NCBI GenBank assembly: GCA_016191985.1
Contig: JACPVB010000031.1
Span: 1-28,198, forward strand
DNA length: 28,198 bases
Source: Chloroflexota bacterium
GTDB lineage: Bacteria > Chloroflexota > Anaerolineae > Anaerolineales > Villigracilaceae
Direction: 5' to 3'
Each line of letters begins with the position of its first letter. Position 1 is the stretch's first letter. Both the position numbers and the translations under genes were made by a program. Shown one piece after another: positions 6,408-15,984 of this stretch. The notes under the pieces were generated by a model. That model was not told the DNA's origin. It did not search any database and saw only the letters and a list, made by a program, of their open reading frames with translations.

Positions 6408-6413
6408 GCCCAT

Positions 6414-7493
6414 ATGGCATTACAAAGTGGAAACGACCTGCAGCATGTTGAGCAGCTTCTACACGAGGGGAAAAAGCAAGAGGCGCTTCCTTTCCTGGCG
6501 GAGCATATTCGGCAACACCCCGACTCTGTCCGGGGTTGGTGGCTGTTAAGTTTTGCAATTCCTGATGAGAAGAAACAGATCGAATGCGTAGAGCGGGTCC
6601 TGCGGATTGACCCGAACTCGTCCCGTGCGCTTGCCCGCCTGGAAAAGCTAAAGGGGAATGGGCACACTCCGGCATTTGTTTCGCCTTTCGTAGAGACTAC
6701 ACCATCTGTAGAACCCGCTGTCAGCTCAGATCAAATGCCCACGCAGAATGAACAACCCTCCGCGCCGCAAAGAGCCGCTCCACGTAGGAAGAAAAATAAC
6801 CAGATTCTTCAGTATGCCGTCTTGGGGGTGATGGCATGTGCGCTGGTAGGGATTCTTGGTTTTGCCGCGGTGGTGATCGTGCAGGGCAGTATGCCCATGC
6901 GTGCGACGCAGCCCGCGGCTATCACGCAAATTTCACTTCCACCCACGTGGACGCCGACCCCAACAGTCACGAGCGCGGCCACTCAAGCGCTTACTGCCAC
7001 TCCTCTGGCAACGGCCACTTTGGAAATATTGCCAACAAGTACCATACCGAAATCTCAAATTGGCCCCTTCGTGGGATATTATGCCCCCGACTTCACTCTG
7101 GTTAATCTCAATGATAATGTCAAGACCCGCCTGAGCGATCATGAGGGCAAGGCGGTAATCATCTTTTTTTGGACAACCTGGTGCCAGTTCTGCGAAGCCC
7201 AAATGCCCACGGTGGAGATGCTTTATAAAGGGTATAAAGATAAAGGGCTGGTTATCCTGGCAGTTGATGTGGGGGAGAGCGAGACGTACGCGCGGATGTA
7301 CAGGGATTCTCATTCCCTCACTTTCCCGATCCTGGATGATGCCGGTCGTGATGTATCTTCGAAATATCACGTGACGGCCTATCCCACGTATTTCTTTGTG
7401 GACCCGTCCGGCGTCATATCATCCATCAAAATCGGTGTTTTGGATTATTGGGGATTCGATAACAAAGTCAAAGCCATGTTGGGTCTGCCTTAA
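6414..7493 (+). CDS. TPR - membrane anchor - TlpA-like thioredoxin protein
   Basis: 359 aa. Residues 8-80 look like tetratricopeptide helices (HVEQLLHEGKKQEALPFLAEH and a second set). Residues 131-158 form one membrane helix. Residues 165-212 are a Thr/Pro-rich linker. Residues 216-359 are a redoxin/TlpA domain with active site WCQFC (Cys257, Cys260), cis-proline Pro324 in TAYPTYFF, and the motif GYYAPDFTLVNL that opens this family. By family knowledge it would reduce or shuffle disulfides outside the membrane, for example in cytochrome c maturation or oxidative stress repair; no partner gene is nearby to choose between these. The TPR part would be cytoplasmic if the Lys/Arg-rich stretch before the helix follows the positive-inside rule. 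The start at 6414 is supported by the -10 box at 6402 and lack of any SD; an out-of-frame ATG at 6406 is rejected. Confidence 0.88.
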   Translation: MALQSGNDLQHVEQLLHEGKKQEALPFLAEHIRQHPDSVRGWWLLSFAIPDEKKQIECVERVLRIDPNSSRALARLEKLKGNGHTPAFVSPFVETTPSVEPAVSSDQMPTQNEQPSAPQRAAPRRKKNNQILQYAVLGVMACALVGILGFAAVVIVQGSMPMRATQPAAITQISLPPTWTPTPTVTSAATQALTATPLATATLEILPTSTIPKSQIGPFVGYYAPDFTLVNLNDNVKTRLSDHEGKAVIIFFWTTWCQFCEAQMPTVEMLYKGYKDKGLVILAVDVGESETYARMYRDSHSLTFPILDDAGRDVSSKYHVTAYPTYFFVDPSGVISSIKIGVLDYWGFDNKVKAMLGLP

Positions 7494-7526
7494 TCTTTTG
7501 GTCTTTACCCTGTTTTTGGGGGAAGT

Positions 7527-7554
7527 TTGCCGATTCTGCAAATCCGTCTATAAT
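7527..7554 (+). promoter_or_regulatory. dnaG promoter
   Basis: TTGCCG at 7527-7532 and a consensus TATAAT at 7549-7554 are 16 bases apart. The start point would fall near 7561, so the leader would be almost exactly the five heptamers at 7562-7596. Confidence 0.65.
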
Positions 7555-7561
7555 TCAATCT

Positions 7562-7596
7562 GCTAATCGCGAAAAGCTAATCGCCAACCGCCAATT
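7562..7596 (+). repeat. Five-unit heptamer array forming the dnaG leader
   Basis: Five 7-nt units, all beginning with GC, start at 7562, 7569, 7576, 7583 and 7590. GCTAATC occurs at 7562 and 7576; GCCAACC and GCCAATT are the last two. The array ends exactly at the dnaG ATG (7597). It contains no SD. Confidence 0.85.
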
Positions 7597-9489
7597 ATGT
7601 CCACCATTGATGAAATCAAATCCCGTATCGACATCGTCGACCTCGTCTCTGAGGCCGGGGTGAAACTGCGTCACGCGGGGAAAAATTATACGGGCTTCTG
7701 TCCCTTCCATGATAACAAGCACACGCCCGCCTTCGTGATCTGGCCCGAGTCTGGGACGTGGCGCTGTTTTGGTCAATGCAACGAGGGCGGGGATATTTTT
7801 AAATTCGTAATGAAGCGCGAGGGACTTGATTTCAAGGATGCCCTGCAAAAGCTTGCCCTGCGCGCGGGCGTGGAATTAAAAGAATACCAGCGCGAAACAC
7901 CGGAAATAAAAGAAGCCTACGACCACCTCCGCAAATTGCTGGAGGATGCGGTTGTTTATTACCGTACCCAGCTTTTCAACAATAGGGATATTCTCACCTA
8001 CCTGCGCGAAAAACGCGGATTGACCGACGCCTCCATCGAAACCTTTGGGCTGGGATTTGCTCCGAATAGCTACGACAACGCCATGAAATTTTTCACCCAA
8101 CGCGGGTATTCCGAACAGGATTTGTTGGATGTGGGCTTGCTCACTGAACGCGAAGACACCAAACGCTACGATAAATTCCGCAACCGCATCATGATTCCCA
8201 TCCGCGATGAGCAGGGACGCATGGCGGGCTTCGGCGCACGCATCGTTGACCCGAACGATATTCCTAAATTTTTAAACTCCCCCGAAACCCCCATCTTTTC
8301 CAAAGGCAGAATCCTCTACGGGTTGGACCGTGCCCGCAAACCCATCCGCGCCGCGGACCAGGCTGTGATCGTGGAAGGCTACCTTGACGTGATTGCCTTG
8401 CATCAAGCAGGTTATGAAAACGTCGTCTCACCGATGGGCACGGCGTTGACAGAAGACCAACTGCGCCTGCTCAAACGCTCCACGCGGCGGATCGTGCTGG
8501 CGCTCGACCCGGATGCCGCCGGTCAAAAAGCCGTGCTACGCGGACTCGATGCCGCCCGCTCTGCCATGGATCGTGAAGGTGAACTCGGTTTCGATGCGCG
8601 CGGCTTGTTAAAAAACGAAGCCCGTTTACAAGCCGACCTGCGCGTGGCAACCATGCCCGATGACCTTGACCCCGATGAGATCGTGGCGCGCGATAAAGAA
8701 GAGTGGAAAAAACTCATCGAGAACGCCAAACCCATCGTCACACATGTGATGGATTCGCTGGCGGCGGGTCAGAATTTGAACGACCCGAAAGTGAAGAATC
8801 AGATTGCGGCGCAGGTGCTGCCTTTAATCGAAGACCTGCCAAGCCCCATGGAACGAGACACGTATCGCCAGACATTGGCGAGAATGTTACGGGTAAATGA
8901 AGGCGCGTTGATGAGCACGCAGGCTGCGGGTCCGGTGCTGAGGCGCAGGCCGCGCGAGACGGGCCAACGCCCGCAAGTGGAAATGACAGTTGTGGCGGTC
9001 AATCCACGCTTGAAGATCGAATCCTATTGTTTGGGCGTCTTGCTCCGCAAGCCAGAGTTGTTATATCGCCTGGATCGGAAATTGGAAGAGTTCGGCTTGA
9101 GTCCGCTGGCGGTGGAAGACTTCGAGTATACTGACCATCAATTGCTGTTCGGCGTGGTGCGTTTGGCGGTGCAGCAGGATGAAAAGGAGCACCAGAATTT
9201 TATGGTGAGCCATTTGCCCGAAGCAGTCGACGCGCTTTCAAAAGAATTGCTCGCGCAGACGGAAACCCTCGAACCTGCGGATGATAAATTGCTCGATGAA
9301 TTGCTTGCGCGATTTTTAGACCTGCGGCGCGCACACGCCATGCTCAACGTGAATCAACTGCGTTTTTTGCAGGAGGATGAGCAGCAGCAAGGTGGCGCGA
9401 ATTTAAAAATGTATCAGCAACAAGCCATCCAATTTACCCGCCTGCTGCATAGTTTGGACCAGGCAAAGCGTAAATTATCGAGGCGATAG
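7597..9489 (+). CDS. dnaG: DNA primase
   Basis: 630 aa, the normal length for the family. Makes RNA primers for lagging-strand synthesis at the replication fork. The N-terminal CHC2 zinc ribbon has Cys35, His38, Cys57 and Cys61 (CPFHDNKHTPAF, WRCFGQCNEGGD); the last pair is separated by three residues instead of the usual two. The primase core follows, with IPIRDEQGRMAGFGAR near 200-215. The TOPRIM domain contains EGYLDVI (Glu260) and the metal-binding DPD of LALDPDAAG (Asp304, Asp306). The C-terminal part (about 460-630) is helical and fits the helicase-binding domain. It precedes rpoD, the classical macromolecular-synthesis pairing, with a 58-base gap. There is no SD before ATG 7597; the leader is a heptamer array, so initiation may be SD-independent. 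Confidence 0.97.
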   Translation: MSTIDEIKSRIDIVDLVSEAGVKLRHAGKNYTGFCPFHDNKHTPAFVIWPESGTWRCFGQCNEGGDIFKFVMKREGLDFKDALQKLALRAGVELKEYQRETPEIKEAYDHLRKLLEDAVVYYRTQLFNNRDILTYLREKRGLTDASIETFGLGFAPNSYDNAMKFFTQRGYSEQDLLDVGLLTEREDTKRYDKFRNRIMIPIRDEQGRMAGFGARIVDPNDIPKFLNSPETPIFSKGRILYGLDRARKPIRAADQAVIVEGYLDVIALHQAGYENVVSPMGTALTEDQLRLLKRSTRRIVLALDPDAAGQKAVLRGLDAARSAMDREGELGFDARGLLKNEARLQADLRVATMPDDLDPDEIVARDKEEWKKLIENAKPIVTHVMDSLAAGQNLNDPKVKNQIAAQVLPLIEDLPSPMERDTYRQTLARMLRVNEGALMSTQAAGPVLRRRPRETGQRPQVEMTVVAVNPRLKIESYCLGVLLRKPELLYRLDRKLEEFGLSPLAVEDFEYTDHQLLFGVVRLAVQQDEKEHQNFMVSHLPEAVDALSKELLAQTETLEPADDKLLDELLARFLDLRRAHAMLNVNQLRFLQEDEQQQGGANLKMYQQQAIQFTRLLHSLDQAKRKLSRR

Positions 9490-9547
9490 CATGCTGTTTT
9501 ATTGGTTTGGGTGTTATTTCATACACTGACGATTGGGAAAGGGACCA

Positions 9548-11161
<1,614 letters not shown>

Positions 11162-11168
11162 GTATTTT

Positions 11169-11204
11169 AAGTGACAATTACATACGAGGTAGCTGTCACT
11201 TTTT
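11169..11204 (+). terminator. Probable intrinsic terminator of rpoD
   Basis: AAGTGACA at 11169-11176 pairs with TGTCACTT at 11194-11201 and runs into TTT; it starts 8 bases after the rpoD stop. The 17-nt loop is long, so it may be weak. Confidence 0.65.
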
Positions 11205-11217
11205 GGGCTCTATGGGA

Positions 11218-11334
11218 TTTACCGTGATTAAACCTTTTTTGGACACGGATTTGACGGATAACACGGGATAAGAACAGATTTAAAAAAGGCTTTTCCGTAA
11301 TTTCCGTGTTATCCGTGTACAAGAGTCACGGTAA
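11218..11334. repeat. Composite inverted repeat with 9-nt period between rpoD and nuoA
   Basis: The 356 bases between rpoD and nuoA hold no gene. This 117-bp block is a nested inverted repeat: TTACCGTGA at 11219-11227 with TCACGGTAA at 11326-11334, CCTTTTTT at 11233-11240 with AAAAAAGG at 11282-11289, and ACGGATAACACGG at 11254-11266 with CCGTGTTATCCGT at 11304-11316. Inside, units recur every 9 nt: TTTCCGTAA, then TTTCCGTGT, then TATCCGTGT from 11292, and a complementary series from 11241. The rest of the gap (11335-11465) is AT-rich and shows nothing I recognise before the nuoA promoter. Confidence 0.8.
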
Positions 11335-11465
11335 CTCCTAAAGACCCACTTTTTGTTTTATGGCTTTGGGGACTTTCCACTGAATTCGATTACATAGACC
11401 CAATATGACTAATATCACCATTTTTGTGAAAAGAGGCACTTTTTCTAGCCTGTAAAAATCTCTTG

Positions 11466-11474
11466 TGATATACT
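11466..11474 (+). promoter_or_regulatory. Extended -10 promoter of the nuo operon
   Basis: TGATATACT at 11466-11474 is an extended -10 element (TGn followed by TATACT). No good -35 lies upstream, as is typical for extended -10 promoters. The start point would be near 11481, about 37 bases before the nuoA ATG. Confidence 0.55.
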
Positions 11475-11517
11475 ACGCCGAACGTGCCAGATTTCACGCA
11501 TCAATGAGGTATAGAAC

Positions 11518-11874
11518 ATGCTGCTTGAATATATTGCCATCGCGGTAATGATCGCGGTAGCCACTTTGATCGCTTTTATTGCAATTGGTTTGGGGGAATT
11601 GTTCGGACCGAAGAAAAAATCTGCGGCAAAAGACATGCCTTACGAATCCGGCATGAACCCATATGGCGAAGGGACTCGGCGTATGCCGGTCCGCTTTTAT
11701 TTGATTGCCGTTTTGTTCATCCTGTTTGATATCGAAGTTGTATTTTTCCTGCCGTGGGCCATCGTCTTCCGCCAATTGGGGCTTTTTGGCCTGGCCGAGA
11801 TGGTGATCTTTATCGTTATTCTGTTTATCGGTTATGTGTATGCCTGGAAGAAAGGAGCCCTCGAATGGGAGTAG
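11518..11874 (+). CDS. nuoA: NADH-quinone oxidoreductase subunit A
   Basis: 118 aa, three membrane helices (about 5-28, 61-83 and 88-110) and the family signature: KDMPYESGMNP in the first loop and RFYLIAVLFILFDIEVVFFLPWA across helix 2. NuoA sits at the junction of the membrane arm and the quinone site. The SD GAGGT lies 7-8 bases before the ATG. It is the first gene of the operon, and its last 10 bases overlap the start of nuoB. Confidence 0.96.
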   Translation: MLLEYIAIAVMIAVATLIAFIAIGLGELFGPKKKSAAKDMPYESGMNPYGEGTRRMPVRFYLIAVLFILFDIEVVFFLPWAIVFRQLGLFGLAEMVIFIVILFIGYVYAWKKGALEWE

Positions 11875-12353
11875 AGCAAAAACTTGGAAATATGGGCGTG
11901 GTCACCACCACGCTGGAAGGCATGGTCAATTGGTCGCGGACGAATGCGATGTGGCCGATGTTGTTTGGGCTGGCCTGCTGCGCCATCGAGATGATGTCGG
12001 CGCAGGCGGCGCATTATGATATGAGCCGCTTCGGCATGGAATTGATGCGTGCCAGCCCGCGCCAGTCGGATTTGATGATCGTGGCGGGCCGCGTCTCGAA
12101 AAAGATGGGACCGGTCCTGCGCCGTTTGTATGACCAGATGCCCGAGCCGAAGTGGGTGATCGCCATGGGCGATTGCGCCTCCTGCGGGGGGGTCTTCAAT
12201 AATTACGCGATTTACCAGGGTGTGGATGAAGTTGTCCCTGTGGATGTGTATGTGGCGGGTTGTCCGCCGCGCCCCGAAGCTTTGATCCACGGTGTGCTTA
12301 CCGTGTATGAAAAGGTGAAGGGTGAGAAGTTTAAGGATTTGGCGAACAAATAG
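11865..12353 (+). CDS. nuoB: NADH-quinone oxidoreductase subunit B
   Basis: 162 aa. Carries the terminal iron-sulfur cluster N2 that hands electrons to quinone. The N2 ligands are the tandem Cys38-Cys39 (LACCAIEM), Cys104 (GDCASCGG) and Cys133 (VAGCPPRPEA); spacings of 65 and 29 residues equal those of the Thermus subunit. The start is ATG 11865, overlapping nuoA by 10 bases, because AAAGGAG at 11851-11857 lies 7 bases upstream and the protein then begins as in relatives. An in-frame ATG at 11754 would add 37 residues that merely read nuoA out of frame. Confidence 0.96.
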   Translation: MGVEQKLGNMGVVTTTLEGMVNWSRTNAMWPMLFGLACCAIEMMSAQAAHYDMSRFGMELMRASPRQSDLMIVAGRVSKKMGPVLRRLYDQMPEPKWVIAMGDCASCGGVFNNYAIYQGVDEVVPVDVYVAGCPPRPEALIHGVLTVYEKVKGEKFKDLANK

Positions 12354-12362
12354 GCTCTGACC

Positions 12363-12425
12363 GCCGTCCCCGGCGGCCACCCGCGCCGGGGACGGCGCAG
12401 GGAGCGGAGTATTTGCGGAGTATTT
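12363..12425. repeat. GC-rich hairpin and duplicated SD unit between nuoB and nuoC
   Basis: GCCGTCCCCGGC at 12363-12374 and GCCGGGGACGGC at 12385-12396 form a perfect 12-bp stem with a 10-nt loop and no T-run. Directly after it GCGGAGTATTT occurs twice in tandem (12404-12414, 12415-12425); the second copy carries the GGAG used as the nuoC SD and ends at the nuoC ATG. Confidence 0.85.
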
Positions 12426-12938
12426 ATGGATAAAAAACTCGAACCAATTGTAAAAGCAGTGCAATCCAAATTCGGAGCGACATTCGAGGAGTTTCGCGAT
12501 GAAGTGCATTTGTTCGTGAAACCCGAGCAGATCGTGGATGCGTTGACCCTTTTGCGCGACGAACAGAATTTTGAATTACTCTCGGCGTTGACTGCGGTGG
12601 ATTATTACCCCCAGGAGACGCCGCGTTTTCATGTGATCTACCAACTCACGTCCATTGCGAAAAATTTGTCAGTGCAGTTGAGAGTCCCAGTAAACGGGAG
12701 CAGCCCAAAAGTCCCGACTGCGGCGCGGGTGTTTGATTCCGCAAATTGGCGCGAACGTGAGCTACTCGATATGTTCGGCATCGGGTTCGATGGTCATCCC
12801 GATCCACGCCGCATTTTGATGCCCGAAGGGACGGAAGGGTATCCACTCCGAAAAGATTTTCCGCTCGGCTATGAAGAACCGCAGTTTACTTTTAACTTCG
12901 ATGAGATCGACCTGCGGAAGCCGTACGCAAAGGAATAA
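12426..12938 (+). CDS. nuoC: NADH-quinone oxidoreductase subunit C (30 kDa type)
   Basis: 170 aa. A structural subunit of the peripheral arm near NuoD, without cofactors. The family signature is at residues 98-138: NWRERELLDMFGIGFDGHPD followed by RRILMPEGTEGYPLRKDFPLGY. It is separate from nuoD, unlike the fused nuoCD of E. coli. The SD is GGAG in a duplicated 11-nt unit directly upstream. nuoD starts 2 bases after the stop. Confidence 0.95.
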   Translation: MDKKLEPIVKAVQSKFGATFEEFRDEVHLFVKPEQIVDALTLLRDEQNFELLSALTAVDYYPQETPRFHVIYQLTSIAKNLSVQLRVPVNGSSPKVPTAARVFDSANWRERELLDMFGIGFDGHPDPRRILMPEGTEGYPLRKDFPLGYEEPQFTFNFDEIDLRKPYAKE

Positions 12939-12940
12939 TT

Positions 12941-14170
12941 ATGGCACAGCTTGAAGAAGTCAGTTTAGAGCAATTCAAACATCTTGTCTCCGAGCGGGCG
13001 TTGACGGGCGAGACCATGCTGTTGAACATGGGACCCCAGCATCCATCCACGCACGGCGTGCTGCGTTTGCTATTGGAATTGGATGGCGAGGTCGTTGTCA
13101 ACTGTATTCCCGATATTGGCTTTTTGCACACGGGCGTTGAAAAGAACATGGAGGCCAAGACCTACCAGAAGGCCGAAGTGATGACCGACCGCCTCGATTA
13201 CATGAACACGATGGGCAACAATCTCGCTTATGTGGTGGCCGTGGAAAAGCTGATTGATGTGGATGTGCCGGTTCGCGCGCAGGCCTTGCGTGTGATCCTG
13301 GTGGAGTTGCAGCGCATCGCTTCGCATCTCGTCTGGCTTGGCACGTCAGGGCTTGATCTTGGTGCGATGTCCATGTTCCTGTATTGTTTCCGCGAGCGGG
13401 AAGACATCCTTGATATTTTTGAACTGGTCTCCGGCCAGCGTATGATGACCACCTACATCCGCCCCGGCGGGTTGTGGCGCGATGTGCCGGTTGAGTTTGA
13501 AAAAGCAGTGCGTGATTTTCTTAAGATGTTCCCGAAGCGCGTCGATGAATATGAAACCTTGTTGACGAAGAACCCGCTCTTTATCGACCGTATGGTTGAT
13601 ATTGGCTACCTGAGCAAGGAAGTGGCTTTGTCATTTGGTGTCACCGGTCCTCCATTGCGCGCCTCCGGTGTGAACTGGGATTTGCGCAAGGCACGTCCCT
13701 ATTGCGGATATGAGCAATATGATTTCAATGTGCCGGTCTTGACGGAAGGGGACACCTATGCGCGTTACCTTGTCCGCATTCAGGAATTGCGCGAGTCTTT
13801 GAAGATCATAGAACAGGCCATGAACAAACTGCCGATGGGACCGGTACGTTCTGAGAATCGCAAATTCGTCCCGCCGCCGCGTTCGGAGATCGGCGTGAGC
13901 ATGGAGGCGCTAATCCATCACTTCAAGTTGTGGACGGAAGGTTTCCCTGCGCCGAAGGCTTCCATTTATAGTGCGATTGAATCGCCGCGCGGTGAGTTGG
14001 GCGTTTACCTTGAAGGGGATGGCGGGCCCAAGCCCATGCGCGTTCACATGCGCACTCCCTCGTTTGATAACCTGGCTGTGATTTCACAGATCGTAAAGGG
14101 GCATTTGGTGGCGGACCTGGTCGCCATCCTGGCTTCCATTGACATCGTCCTCGGAGATATTGACAGATGA
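12941..14170 (+). CDS. nuoD: NADH-quinone oxidoreductase subunit D (49 kDa type)
   Basis: 409 aa, the usual length. Together with NuoB it forms the quinone-binding site; related to the large subunit of NiFe hydrogenases but without the nickel ligands. Signatures seen: LLNMGPQHPSTHGVLR near residue 27, IGFLHTGVEKNMEAKTYQKAE near 60, RLDYMNTMGNNLAY, and the C-terminal DLVAILASIDIVLGDIDR. The SD AAGGA overlaps the end of nuoC. Its last four bases overlap the nuoE start (ATGA), so the two are translationally coupled. Confidence 0.97.
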   Translation: MAQLEEVSLEQFKHLVSERALTGETMLLNMGPQHPSTHGVLRLLLELDGEVVVNCIPDIGFLHTGVEKNMEAKTYQKAEVMTDRLDYMNTMGNNLAYVVAVEKLIDVDVPVRAQALRVILVELQRIASHLVWLGTSGLDLGAMSMFLYCFREREDILDIFELVSGQRMMTTYIRPGGLWRDVPVEFEKAVRDFLKMFPKRVDEYETLLTKNPLFIDRMVDIGYLSKEVALSFGVTGPPLRASGVNWDLRKARPYCGYEQYDFNVPVLTEGDTYARYLVRIQELRESLKIIEQAMNKLPMGPVRSENRKFVPPPRSEIGVSMEALIHHFKLWTEGFPAPKASIYSAIESPRGELGVYLEGDGGPKPMRVHMRTPSFDNLAVISQIVKGHLVADLVAILASIDIVLGDIDR

Positions 14171-14667
14171 GCCTCGAGAAAACCCATCCGAAGGAAGTAA
14201 AACAAATTCTATCGAAATATCCGCTGGAGCATAAACGCTCGGCGGTCATGCCGCTCCTGTATCTTGCCCAGCGTGAGGAGGGGTTCATCACCAAATCTGC
14301 CATGCAGGATATTGCGCAGATGCTGGAGATGACCGAGACCGAGGTGGCTTCGATTGTCGGCTTTTATACCCTGTACCACGATGAAAAAGCTGGCAAATAT
14401 CGGATGCAGGTCTGTACGGATTTGCCCTGTGCCTTGCGCGGCGCGGATGAATTCCTCAACAATTTATGCGGCAACCTGGGCATCAAGGTCGGTGAAACCA
14501 CGCCCGATGGTCTTGTCACTCTCGAAGCCGTGATGTGCCTGGCCGCCTGTGACAAGGCTCCCATGTTCCAAACCCAGGGACCGGACGGCATCAAATATCA
14601 CGAACTGATGACGGTGGACCGCACCATGGAATTGATCGATGCCCTCAAGCAGGCGGAGGAGAAGTAA
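14167..14667 (+). CDS. nuoE: NADH-quinone oxidoreductase subunit E (24 kDa type)
   Basis: 166 aa. Binds the [2Fe-2S] cluster N1a in a thioredoxin-like fold; part of the NADH dehydrogenase module. The four ligands are Cys83 and Cys88 (VCTDLPCALRGADE) and Cys124 and Cys128 (MCLAACDKAPM), with the spacing normal for the family. The start overlaps the nuoD stop by four bases and the stop overlaps the nuoF start by one (TAATG). Confidence 0.96.
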   Translation: MSLEKTHPKEVKQILSKYPLEHKRSAVMPLLYLAQREEGFITKSAMQDIAQMLEMTETEVASIVGFYTLYHDEKAGKYRMQVCTDLPCALRGADEFLNNLCGNLGIKVGETTPDGLVTLEAVMCLAACDKAPMFQTQGPDGIKYHELMTVDRTMELIDALKQAEEK

Positions 14668-15914
14668 TGTCTCACGTCCTTTTACGCCATCGCGATATTC
14701 CAAACATCAACAGGCTCGATGTTTATAAAAAGAACGGCGGTTTTGCCGCCTGGAAAAAAGCCGTCACAAAAATGCAGCCTAACGAAGTGACCGGTGTGGT
14801 CAAAGACTCCGGCTTGCGCGGGCGCGGCGGCGCGGGCTTCCCCACGGGTATGAAGTGGTCCTTCATTGATAACAAGAACTGGCCGCATTATGTGGTCGCC
14901 AATGCGGATGAATCTGAGCCGGGGACCTTCAAAGACCGCGAGATTATGGAGGGCAATCCCTTCCAGTTTTTGGAGGGACTCGCGCTCGGCAGTTATGCCG
15001 TTGGCGCGAACGCGGCTTATGTCTATTTGCGCGGCGAGTTCTGGGAGTTGGCCGCCTTCCTCGATGAAAAGATTGCGGAAATGGAAGAGGCTGGTTATCT
15101 CGGTGAAAACCTGTTCGGAACCGAATACTCATTAAAAATTTATACCCATCTCGGCGCTGGCGCGTACATCTGCGGCGAAGAGACGGCTCTGCTCGAATCC
15201 CTCGAAGGCAAACGTGGACAGCCTCGCGTGCGTCCGCCGTTCCCGCCTTCGTATGGTCTGTATGGCAAGCCAACCATCATCAACAATGTTGAGACTTTTA
15301 CCAACGTGCCGGCGATCCTTGCAAACGGCGCGGACTGGTACAAATCCATGGGCACAATGGACAGCGCGGGCGTGAAGGTTTTTTCGCTCTCGGGCCGCGT
15401 TCGCAAGCCTGGCAATTATGAACTTCCTTTTGGAACCACCTTCCGCCAATTAATTTATGAACATGCGGGCGGCGTTCAGGAAGGCCGACCCGTCAAAGCC
15501 ATTATGCCTGCGGGTGCGTCCTCCTCTTTGATCGTGGTGGACGATAAGGTGCTGGATACGCCGATGGACTATGCCACTGTCCGCACGCTCGGCGCGGACC
15601 TTGGGTCTGCTTCTGTAATCGTGCTGGATGACACCGTGGATATTGACTGGGTCATCAACAAGACCATTAAATTCTTCAAGCATGAATCCTGCGGCAAATG
15701 TACCCCCTGCCGCGAAGGCAATTATTGGATGAAACATCTCACCAGCCGTATTCATTCAGGCAATGGTTCAAAGGACGATGTGGATTTGCTGTTGAACGTC
15801 GCCAAACAAATGCAGGGCAAGTGCTTGTGTGCATTGGGTGAATTCTCCACGATGGCAGTGGTAACCGGTATCGAACGATTCCCGCAGGATTTTAAAAAGG
15901 CAGTGAAAGCATAA
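14667..15914 (+). CDS. nuoF: NADH-quinone oxidoreductase subunit F (51 kDa type)
   Basis: 415 aa. Oxidises NADH with FMN and passes electrons to a [4Fe-4S] cluster (N3). The Gly-rich nucleotide loop is RGRGGAGFPTG at 51-61; YVVANADESEPGTFKDR follows; GAGAYICGEETALLESLEG is the central signature. The N3 ligands are Cys342, Cys345 and Cys348 (ESCGKCTPCREG) and Cys388 (CLCALGEFS). The SD GGAGG lies in the end of nuoE. Presence of NuoE and NuoF makes this a complete NADH-dependent complex, not the 11-subunit form. Confidence 0.97.
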   Translation: MSHVLLRHRDIPNINRLDVYKKNGGFAAWKKAVTKMQPNEVTGVVKDSGLRGRGGAGFPTGMKWSFIDNKNWPHYVVANADESEPGTFKDREIMEGNPFQFLEGLALGSYAVGANAAYVYLRGEFWELAAFLDEKIAEMEEAGYLGENLFGTEYSLKIYTHLGAGAYICGEETALLESLEGKRGQPRVRPPFPPSYGLYGKPTIINNVETFTNVPAILANGADWYKSMGTMDSAGVKVFSLSGRVRKPGNYELPFGTTFRQLIYEHAGGVQEGRPVKAIMPAGASSSLIVVDDKVLDTPMDYATVRTLGADLGSASVIVLDDTVDIDWVINKTIKFFKHESCGKCTPCREGNYWMKHLTSRIHSGNGSKDDVDLLLNVAKQMQGKCLCALGEFSTMAVVTGIERFPQDFKKAVKA

Positions 15915-15959
15915 CGTGATACGGAATGTGTAACCTATAGTGATGGGTTACACATCACG
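15915..15959. repeat. Hairpin element between nuoF and nuoG
   Basis: ATGTGTAACC at 15926-15935 pairs perfectly with GGTTACACAT at 15946-15955 around a 10-nt loop, and CGTGAT at 15915-15920 pairs with ATCACG at 15954-15959 outside it, overlapping by two bases. No T-run follows, so it is not an obvious terminator; it starts on the first base after the nuoF stop. Confidence 0.75.
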
Positions 15960-15984
15960 AATTGCGGATTAATGCGGAGCATTC

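Noticed and set aside
11754..11864. Longer NuoB start at ATG 11754
   Set aside because: The extra 37 residues read nuoA in another frame; the strong SD and family N-terminus point to 11865.
11832..12509. 225-codon minus-strand frame across nuoB and the nuoC start
   Set aside because: His/Arg-rich antisense frame over a strongly conserved gene; no start signal and it spans the intergenic hairpin.
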